Assembly: GCF_001591405.1 (NCBI RefSeq)
Contig: NZ_BCUV01000007.1
Location: 62,001-126,000 of the forward strand
Direction of reading: 5' to 3'
Length of the DNA stretch: 64,000 bases
Source of the DNA: Janibacter terrae NBRC 107853
GTDB lineage: Bacteria > Actinomycetota > Actinomycetes > Actinomycetales > Dermatophilaceae
In this document: positions 58,624 through 64,000 of the stretch, one piece after another
Layout of the letters: each line of letters starts with the position of its first letter
Position numbering within the stretch: position 1 is the first letter of the stretch
The notes under the pieces: generated by a model
Database searches by the model: none
The model's input: the letters and a program-made list of their open reading frames with translations, nothing else
Told to the model about the DNA's origin: nothing
Position numbers and translations under genes: made by a program

Positions 58624-60092
58624 CAGATCCCCTCAGGCTGCTCCAGCCAGGTCAACAGTGTCCGGGCACCGTAACCAGTGGCGCCGACGCTCAGCAGGCC
58701 CGTGTCATCATCCGAACGCCCGGGACCGGCGATGTCGAGGTGGGCCCAGCGGCGCTCCCCCACGAACTCCTGGAGGAAGAGGGCCGCGGTGACCGCACCG
58801 ACCTTGCCCGGCGCGTTGTCGAGGTCGGCGACGTCGCTGCGCAGGTACGCGCGGTACTCCTCGTGCAGCGGCAGTCGCCAGTACGGCTCGCCGGTCGCCG
58901 CGCCGGCGGCCGACAGCTCCTCGGCGAGCGCGTCGTCCGGGGTGAAGAGGGCGGCCATGCTCCGCGCAAGCGCCACGCGCGCCGCGCCGGTGAGCGTCGC
59001 GACGTCGACGAGCACGTCGGGCTCGAGGTGATCGTCCGCGTAGGCGAGCGCGTCGGCCAGCACGATGCGGCCCTCGGCGTCGGTGTTGGTCACCTCGACC
59101 GTGCGGCGCCCGCCGTACGGGGCGATGACATCGCTCGGCCGGTAGGAGGCCTCACCGAAGGCGTTCTCCGCCAAGGGCAGCAGGACGCTCAGGTGCACCG
59201 GCAGGTCGAGGCGGGCGACCGCGTCGATGACCGACAGGACGACCGCCGAGCCGGACATGTCGGTGCGCATCGAGACCATGCCCGCAGCGGGCTTGACGTT
59301 GATGCCACCGGTGTCGAAGGTGATGCCCTTGCCGACGAGGACGACGTGCGGCGACTCCCCCTTCGTCCCGTGGGTGAGGCGCACCAGGCGCGGCGGACGC
59401 ACCGAGCCGCCGCCCACGGCCAGCAGCCCGCCGAAACCCTCTGCGGCGAGCCGCTGCTCGTCCCACACCTCGATCTCGAGGCCACGCCGCTCGGCCACCT
59501 CACGGGCCCGCTCGACCATCCACTGCGGGTCCTTGAGGTTGGACGGCGTGTTGGCGAGGTTGCGCGCGACGAGGCTCGCGGAGGTCACGGCCACGACGTG
59601 GTCGACGTCGAGCGCGGCGCCGTCGGTGACGAGCACCGTCGCGGCCGCGGGCTGCAGGCCCGGCACGGGTCCCTCCGGGCCCCGTCTGGCGGAGCGATAC
59701 CCGCCGAGGACGAGGCCCTCGACGAGCGGGCGCAGGTCGTCGGCGGCGACCGCGACGACGACCCGGCCGAGGTCGGCACCGGCCCGTCCGGCGCGGGCAC
59801 CCAGGCGTCGCAGCGCGTCCCGGTCCGCGGGGGTCGCCACCCCGGCCACCCGGGCGATGGAGCGGGAGGCGTCCGGCCGGGTGAGCTCGACGAGGTCGTC
59901 GGCGTCGACGAGCAGGCCCGCTGCGCCGTCCGGCAGCGCGACGCCCGCGTCGGCGAGGGCGGACAGGTGGGCCGCGTCGACGACGAGGAGGTCGATCCCC
60001 CCTTCGCCCGTGGCGTCGGCGAGCGCTGCGGCGAGGTCCGGCGCGGTCGTCAGGTCGGTCGTGGGCGGGGACAGCAGATCGGTCTCGGGCAC
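58623..60092 (-). CDS. pepA: Leucyl aminopeptidase (M17)
   Basis: A 489-residue cytosolic di-zinc aminopeptidase. Metal-binding residues are in LVGKGITFDTGGINVKPAAGM (about 250-270), MRTDMSGSAVV and the signature NTDAEGRIVLADAL (about 337-350). The N-terminal 160 residues form the typical macro-like domain. It removes N-terminal Leu and other residues. Start GTG at 60092 with TAGGGT 6 bases upstream and no Shine-Dalgarno, so it is probably leaderless. Confidence 0.9.
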   Translation of the reverse strand: MPETDLLSPPTTDLTTAPDLAAALADATGEGGIDLLVVDAAHLSALADAGVALPDGAAGLLVDADDLVELTRPDASRSIARVAGVATPADRDALRRLGARAGRAGADLGRVVVAVAADDLRPLVEGLVLGGYRSARRGPEGPVPGLQPAAATVLVTDGAALDVDHVVAVTSASLVARNLANTPSNLKDPQWMVERAREVAERRGLEIEVWDEQRLAAEGFGGLLAVGGGSVRPPRLVRLTHGTKGESPHVVLVGKGITFDTGGINVKPAAGMVSMRTDMSGSAVVLSVIDAVARLDLPVHLSVLLPLAENAFGEASYRPSDVIAPYGGRRTVEVTNTDAEGRIVLADALAYADDHLEPDVLVDVATLTGAARVALARSMAALFTPDDALAEELSAAGAATGEPYWRLPLHEEYRAYLRSDVADLDNAPGKVGAVTAALFLQEFVGERRWAHLDIAGPGRSDDDTGLLSVGATGYGARTLLTWLEQPEGI

Positions 60093-60098
60093 CCCCCG

Positions 60099-60104
60099 AC
60101 CCTA
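60099..60104 (-). promoter_or_regulatory. Leaderless-type -10 hexamer for pepA
   Basis: TAGGGT on the minus strand, 6 bases before the GTG start at 60092. Confidence 0.5.
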
Positions 60105-60120
60105 CCCACCCGGGCATGCG

Positions 60121-60153
60121 GGAGCCCCCGGGCGCTCGACGCCCGGGGGCTCC
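60121..60153 (-). terminator. DUF3117 gene terminator
   Basis: Perfect 14-bp arms GGAGCCCCCGGGCG (60121-60134) and CGCCCGGGGGCTCC (60140-60153) with a 5-base loop, 9 bases after the DUF3117 stop. Confidence 0.72.
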
Positions 60154-60162
60154 TCTTCGGGA

Positions 60163-60339
60163 CTACTTCTGCAGGCCCTCGCAGTTGTCGATGGCCTCGC
60201 CGAGGGCGAGCACCTCGTCCGGCTTCATCTCGACGACGAGCCGGCCACCGCCCTCGAGCGGCATGCGCAGGACGATCCCGCGGCCCTCCTTGACGACCTC
60301 GAGAGGACCGTCCCCCGTGCGTGGCTTCATTGCCGCCAT
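60163..60339 (-). CDS. DUF3117 small protein
   Basis: A 58-residue protein, starting MAAMKPRTGDGPLEVVKEGR and ending DNCEGLQK, matching the conserved actinobacterial DUF3117 family of unknown function. The ATG at 60339 has AAGGGA 7 bases upstream. A GATAAT -10-like box lies at 60415-60420, giving a leader of about 70 bases that contains a perfect 8-bp hairpin (CCGGTCGG/CCGACCGG, 60361-60385). The gene is monocistronic with its own terminator. The strong leader hints at post-transcriptional control. Confidence 0.88.
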   Translation of the reverse strand: MAAMKPRTGDGPLEVVKEGRGIVLRMPLEGGGRLVVEMKPDEVLALGEAIDNCEGLQK

Positions 60340-60481
60340 GTGCGTTCCCTTCGATCTCCACCGGTCGGAGCCTCACCCCGACCGGACGACGCCCTCGCGT
60401 CGACGCTGAGCGCCATTATCCACCTGTGGGCTGCCGGGCTCCTAATCAGGTCCCTTGCAGCACACCGCGGCCCGCCACGGG

Positions 60482-61798
60482 TCACGGCGGGGTGACGTGC
60501 CACGGCACGTACGGCAGCAGACCGCTGGACCAGGCGAGGACACCGGCCGCGAGCACCACGACGACCAGCGCGGCCCGGCGGCGCCAGTGCCGCACGACCC
60601 GGCCGCCGGACGAGGTGCGCACGACCACCGAGGCGAGCAGGGCGGCGAGGGGGAAGTCCAGCAGGAGGAAGCGCCACATGCTCGTGATCGGCCGCACGAC
60701 CGCGAAGAGGTAGAGCGGGTAGACGAGCGCCCACATCCGCACCTCGATCGGGATCCACGCGCCGTGGCGACCGACGACGAGCGCGAGGTACGTCCCGACG
60801 AGCGCGACCATGACGATCACCGCGAGGAGCCCGCGCTGCTCCCAGGCCCAGCTGAACCAGAGGACGAAGGGGCCCTGGTCCGGGCGCTGCCCCCACGCGG
60901 CCTGCACCTGGAAGAAGGCGTCCGGCAGCCCCGACAGGTACCCGACCGTGAGCGGCCAGGCGACGCCGGAGATCCCGGTCGCCAGCACCATGACCGCGAT
61001 CCGGGTGCGGTCGTGGGCGAAGGTGGCCGAGCCGCTCTCCCGGTCCTCGCGCCAGCGCAGCCACAGGTGGGCGAGGACCGCGAGCCCGAGCGGCGCGGCG
61101 ACGCCGCGGGTGAAGCCGAGCAGCAGGGCGATGGCGGCCACGGTGAGGTAGCGGCCGCGCATGAGCATGAGGAGGGCGCCGGCGATGAGCGCGGCCGCGA
61201 GGGCTTCGGTGTACGGCAGGAGCATGACGCCCGTGGCCGGGTAGAAGCACCAGAGGGCGGTCGCGACGAAGGCGAGCCGTTCGCGGGCCGGCTGGCTCGC
61301 GGCGTGCCCGGGGAAGCTCAGGACCTTCCACACCAGCACCGTCGCGGCGGCGCCGAGAGCGAGGTTGAGCACGACGGCCGACGCGGTGAAGCCCAGTCCC
61401 GTGAGCATGACCAGGCGCACGAGCGCCGGGAAGAGCGGGAAGAAGGCCCAGGCGCTGTAGGTGATCGAGCCCGTCTCCGGGTCGGCCGGCAGCGGGATCG
61501 GGTAGCCGTCGGTGACGATCCGTCGGTACCACTCGGTGTCCCACAGGCGGAACATGTCGGCCAGGCCCGGGTCGAGGTGGCCGACGCCGGCGGGCGACTG
61601 GTAGTAGCTCGCCGCGACCCAGATGCCGAGCAGCGCGACGGCCCGGCTCAGGGCGTAGATGACGAGCAGCGAGCGGACCGGGTGGGCCAGGGCGACCCGG
61701 GCCAGCTCGGAGCGGCCCGCGGAGGTGCGCCACCGGGCGGGGTGGGGGGTCCCCCCTTCGCCCGTGGTGGCGGGGTCAGTCGCGGGGCGGGTCGTCAT
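60482..61798 (-). CDS. PIG-V-like polyprenol-phosphate mannosyltransferase
   Basis: A 438-residue polytopic membrane protein with about ten to eleven hydrophobic helices. The first extracellular loop carries FRLWDTEWYRRIVTDGYPIP (about 83-102), with the acidic residue and Trp pattern of PIG-V/GT-C mannosyltransferases, and AWAFFPLFPALVRLVMLTG follows. It probably adds mannose from a polyprenyl-phosphate donor to a lipid glycan such as a lipomannan or phosphatidylinositol mannoside outside the membrane. The start ATG at 61798 overlaps the DivIVA-like gene by 23 bases. The true start may be slightly further in. Confidence 0.75.
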   Translation of the reverse strand: MTTRPATDPATTGEGGTPHPARWRTSAGRSELARVALAHPVRSLLVIYALSRAVALLGIWVAASYYQSPAGVGHLDPGLADMFRLWDTEWYRRIVTDGYPIPLPADPETGSITYSAWAFFPLFPALVRLVMLTGLGFTASAVVLNLALGAAATVLVWKVLSFPGHAASQPARERLAFVATALWCFYPATGVMLLPYTEALAAALIAGALLMLMRGRYLTVAAIALLLGFTRGVAAPLGLAVLAHLWLRWREDRESGSATFAHDRTRIAVMVLATGISGVAWPLTVGYLSGLPDAFFQVQAAWGQRPDQGPFVLWFSWAWEQRGLLAVIVMVALVGTYLALVVGRHGAWIPIEVRMWALVYPLYLFAVVRPITSMWRFLLLDFPLAALLASVVVRTSSGGRVVRHWRRRAALVVVVLAAGVLAWSSGLLPYVPWHVTPP

Positions 61799-62066
61799 GA
61801 CGGCGCTGGACGTCCTCGAGCTCGGCGAGGCGCTGCTGGAGCCGGTCCAGGACGTCGTCCACCTGGTCCATCCGGTAACCCCGCAGTGCCGTGTCGAAGC
61901 GGACGAGGTCGATGTCGGGCGCGGAGACCGGGTCCGACGGCAGACCGTGGTGCGGGGTCGAGCGGACCGGCTCGGCCATCGGGTCCGGGGTGAAGCGACC
62001 CGTGACGACGGCCGCGAGGGCGACGACGACGAGGAGCGCGACGAGGATGAAGAAGATCCAGACCAC
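61776..62066 (-). CDS. Small single-pass membrane protein with DivIVA-like domain
   Basis: A 96-residue protein with one N-terminal transmembrane helix (WIFFILVALLVVVALAAVVTG, about 3-23) and a C-terminal DivIVA-type segment (DIDLVRFDTALRGYRMDQVDDVLDRLQQRLAELE, about 50-83) typical of actinobacterial DivIVA-domain proteins. It may anchor at curved membranes or septa. Start GTG at 62066 with GGAG 5 bases upstream, 2 bases past the LOG gene's stop. The 3' end overlaps the mannosyltransferase. Confidence 0.72.
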   Translation of the reverse strand: MVWIFFILVALLVVVALAAVVTGRFTPDPMAEPVRSTPHHGLPSDPVSAPDIDLVRFDTALRGYRMDQVDDVLDRLQQRLAELEDVQRRHDDPPRD

Positions 62067-62068
62067 GG

Positions 62069-62851
62069 CTACTCCGGCTGCTTCGCCGGCTCGGGACGTA
62101 CCCGGGCGGACTCGCGCACGAGGTACTCGACGGCCTCGGCGAGGTCGTCGGTCACGTGGAGACGGTCGATGTCCTCGGCGCTGATCATGCCCCCGTCGAG
62201 GACGGAGCCGCGCAGCCAGTCGATGAGCCCGCCCCAGTACGCGGTGCCGACGAGGATGATCGGGAAGCTCGTCACCTTGCCCGTCTGCGCGAGCGTCACG
62301 GCCTCGAAGACCTCGTCGAGGGTGCCGAAGCCGCCCGGGAGCACGACGAAGCCCTCGCTGTACTTGACGAACATCGTCTTGCGGGCGAAGAAGTAGCGGA
62401 AGTTGATGCCGAGGTCGCAGTAGGGGTTCAGACCGGCCTCGAAGGGCAGCTCGATGCCCAGGCCCACGCTCGTGCCGCCCGCCTCGCGGGCACCGCGGTT
62501 GGCGGCCTCCATGGCGCCGGGACCGCCACCGGTGATGACGGCGTAGCCGGCCTCGGCCAGGAGGCGACCGAGCTCGATGCCCTGGACGTAGTCCGCGGAG
62601 CCGGGCGCGGTGCGCGCGCTGCCGAAGATGCTCACAGCCGGCCCGAGCTCGGCGAGCGCGCCGAAGCCCTCGACGAACTCGGCCTGGATGCGCATGACGC
62701 GCCAGGGGTCGGTGTGCAGCCAGTCGGCGTGGCCGCGGTCGTCCAGCAGCCGCTGGTCGGTCGTCGACTTGGGCACCTGACGGCCGCGCATGACGACGGG
62801 CCCCTTGTGGTACCACCGGTCGCTGGCGGGCTGCTTCCCCTGATCCGTCAC
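62069..62851 (-). CDS. LOG family protein (cytokinin-riboside-phosphate phosphoribohydrolase-like)
   Basis: A 260-residue Rossmann-like LOG (TIGR00730) protein: VSIFGSARTAPGSADYVQGIELGRLLAEAGYAVITGGGPGAMEAANRGA (about 68-116) and the catalytic LPGGFGTLDEVFEAVTLAQTGK (about 163-184). It likely hydrolyses nucleotide 5'-monophosphates to base plus ribose phosphate; many were misnamed lysine decarboxylase. GTG at 62851 is preceded by TAGGGT 7 bases upstream that overlaps the dapE stop, suggesting its own leaderless start. Confidence 0.85.
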   Translation of the reverse strand: MTDQGKQPASDRWYHKGPVVMRGRQVPKSTTDQRLLDDRGHADWLHTDPWRVMRIQAEFVEGFGALAELGPAVSIFGSARTAPGSADYVQGIELGRLLAEAGYAVITGGGPGAMEAANRGAREAGGTSVGLGIELPFEAGLNPYCDLGINFRYFFARKTMFVKYSEGFVVLPGGFGTLDEVFEAVTLAQTGKVTSFPIILVGTAYWGGLIDWLRGSVLDGGMISAEDIDRLHVTDDLAEAVEYLVRESARVRPEPAKQPE

Positions 62852-62858
62852 GGTCGCG

Positions 62859-62864
62859 ACCCTA
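62859..62864 (-). promoter_or_regulatory. Leaderless-type -10 hexamer for the LOG gene
   Basis: TAGGGT on the minus strand, 7 bases before the GTG start at 62851, inside the last codon and stop of dapE. Confidence 0.4.
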
Positions 62865-63938
62865 CGCGAGCCAGCGGAGCACGGCCGCCTCCGCCGTCGT
62901 GATCTGCTCGACGGGGCAGCGCTCCTCGTCGTGGTGGGCGAGGTTGGGGTCACCCGGCCCGAAGTTGACCGCTGGGATGCCGAGCGCGCTGAACCGCGCG
63001 ACGTCGGTCCAGCCCTCCTTGGGCCCGACGGGCACGTCGAGCGCGGCGACGAAGGCCTGCGCGGCCGGCAGGTCGAGCCCGGGACGCGCCCCCTCCGCGA
63101 CGTCGCGCAGGTGCAGCTCGCGGCCGGGCAGGACGGTCTGCACGTAGGCGAGGGCGGCCTCGGCGTCCTTGTCCGGTGAGAAGCGGTAGTTGACCAGGAC
63201 GCTGCACGAGTCCGGGATGACGTTGCCGGCGATGCCACCGGAGATGCCGACGGCCTGCAGGGCCTCGTGGTAGTCGAGGCCGTCGACGGTCACGGTCTGC
63301 TCCTCGTGCGCGGCGAGCGCGGCGAGGACCTCGTGGGCGTCGTGGATCGCGTTGTGGCCGTTCCACGGGCGGGCCGAGTGCGCGGCGATCCCCTTGGTGA
63401 CGACCTCGACCCGCATGGTCCCCTTGCACCCTCCCTCGACCATGGCGTTGGTCGGCTCGAGGAGGACGGCGAAGTCGGCGGCGAGCAGCTGCGGGTCGGA
63501 CTCCGCGAGCAGCTGCAGACCGTTGTACACCGCGTCGACCTCCTCGGCCTCGTAGAAGAGGAAGGTGACGTCGCGGCTCGGCTCCTCGACGAGGGCGGCC
63601 TTGAGCTGGACGGCGACGCCGCCCTTCATGTCCACGGTCCCGCGGCCCCAGAGGACGTCGACACCGCCGACGCTCTCGCGGCGGGTCGGCAGGTTGGCCG
63701 GGTCGCTCGTCAGCGGCACGGTGTCGATGTGCCCGGCGAGCACGACCCGCTCGTCGCGGTCGAGGTCGGTGCGCGCGATGACCGTGTTGCCCCGGCGGAT
63801 CACCTCGAGATGACGAAGGGGGGTCAGCGCCGTCTCGATCGCGTCGGCGATCGCGGCCTCGTCGTGGCTGACGGACTCGATGTCGCACAGCTGCTGGGTG
63901 AGGGTGACGACGTCGGCGGTGAGATCCAGGCTCGGCAT
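62862..63938 (-). CDS. dapE: Succinyl-diaminopimelate desuccinylase
   Basis: A 358-residue M20 zinc peptidase: VVLAGHIDTVPL (about 69-80), WGRGTVDMKGGVAV (about 101-114), FLFYEAEEVDAVYNGLQLL and the C-terminal VNFGPGDPNLAHHDEERC with the last histidine ligand. This matches actinobacterial DapE, which releases succinate from N-succinyl-LL-diaminopimelate in lysine and peptidoglycan synthesis. The ATG at 63938 was chosen; TAGGCT lies 7 bases upstream and there is no Shine-Dalgarno, so it is likely leaderless. Confidence 0.85.
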   Translation of the reverse strand: MPSLDLTADVVTLTQQLCDIESVSHDEAAIADAIETALTPLRHLEVIRRGNTVIARTDLDRDERVVLAGHIDTVPLTSDPANLPTRRESVGGVDVLWGRGTVDMKGGVAVQLKAALVEEPSRDVTFLFYEAEEVDAVYNGLQLLAESDPQLLAADFAVLLEPTNAMVEGGCKGTMRVEVVTKGIAAHSARPWNGHNAIHDAHEVLAALAAHEEQTVTVDGLDYHEALQAVGISGGIAGNVIPDSCSVLVNYRFSPDKDAEAALAYVQTVLPGRELHLRDVAEGARPGLDLPAAQAFVAALDVPVGPKEGWTDVARFSALGIPAVNFGPGDPNLAHHDEERCPVEQITTAEAAVLRWLA

Positions 63939-63945
63939 GGTCGCC

Positions 63946-63951
63946 AGCCTA
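63946..63951 (-). promoter_or_regulatory. Leaderless-type -10 hexamer for dapE
   Basis: TAGGCT on the minus strand, 7 bases before the ATG at 63938, with no Shine-Dalgarno. Confidence 0.5.
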
Positions 63952-64000
63952 GGCACCCGGGGTCGTCTCCGTCCCTTCGGTCCTGACTCGTCCCGTGGAT

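Overview
The window is 64 kb of very GC-rich DNA, densely packed with genes. High GC, frequent GTG starts, ATGA stop/start overlaps, PaaX-type regulators, a 7Fe ferredoxin, a DUF222/HNH gene with an actinobacterial SOS box, a DUF3117 protein and a methyltransferase–sigE–htrA–tatB block all point to an actinomycete. I would guess an Intrasporangiaceae-like member of the Micrococcales, but the exact taxon is not proven. I see no tRNA, rRNA, CRISPR array, insertion sequence or prophage, and no gene-free stretch longer than 300 bases.

Layout. 0-5.2 kb: three glycosyltransferases, then an orphan ParA ATPase (5.2-6.0 kb). 6-9.1 kb: DUF2252, PHP and GNAT-fusion genes. 9.1-37.2 kb is a catabolic region. 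On the minus strand, 22.5 to 9.1 kb holds a branched-chain-amino-acid-type ABC transporter (livKHMGF), boxC, benzoate-CoA ligase, a ferredoxin reductase, a ferredoxin, an amidohydrolase, a hexapeptide-repeat protein, a small unknown protein, a 3-oxoadipyl-CoA thiolase and an enoyl-CoA hydratase. On the minus strand, 37.2 to 31.9 kb holds an SDR, 3-hydroxyacyl-CoA dehydrogenase, boxD-like aldehyde dehydrogenase, boxB and a GNAT. Together these encode aerobic benzoate degradation through benzoyl-CoA 2,3-epoxide (the box pathway) to succinyl-CoA and acetyl-CoA. Between the two halves, at 23.6-31.8 kb, lies a separate cluster with its own PaaX-type regulator. It is predicted to degrade 2-aminobenzoate (anthranilate) via 2-aminobenzoyl-CoA, and contains a CoA ligase, a bifunctional flavin monooxygenase/OYE-type reductase, an acyl-CoA dehydrogenase, an atypical crotonase, an SDR and a Rid-family protein.

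37.3-51.4 kb: an M24 aminopeptidase, a mesaconyl-CoA-hydratase-like MaoC protein, an ECF sigma/anti-sigma pair, a frameshifted SOS-box HNH gene, an exported Cys-rich protein, a PIG-L deacetylase, a stress-protein-like membrane protein, a frameshifted serine hydrolase, an acyl-CoA dehydrogenase, a Tat-exported L,D-transpeptidase and two CitE/Mcl-type lyases. The MaoC protein, dehydrogenase and lyases could be parts of an ethylmalonyl-CoA-type route. 51.5-64 kb: housekeeping genes, namely an MgtE-N/CBS protein, DUF1003, Mrp, TatB, an HtrA protease, SigE, an O-methyltransferase, leucyl aminopeptidase, DUF3117, a PIG-V-like mannosyltransferase, a DivIVA-like protein, LOG and DapE.

Most notable: a widely spaced inverted repeat (T-K-C-N-A-C-A near TGTAGAA, about 24-25 nt apart) recurs at the transporter/PaaX intergenic region, at the boxC and boxB promoters, and between the SDR and pepP. 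It is a strong candidate operator of the benzoate regulon. Also of interest are the anthranilate route with a Rid protein lacking the canonical Arg, a box pathway without fused BoxA, an over-represented octamer CGAAGGGG that pairs up in hairpins, a tandem palindromic repeat beside tatB, and a group of TAGNNT-type leaderless promoters.
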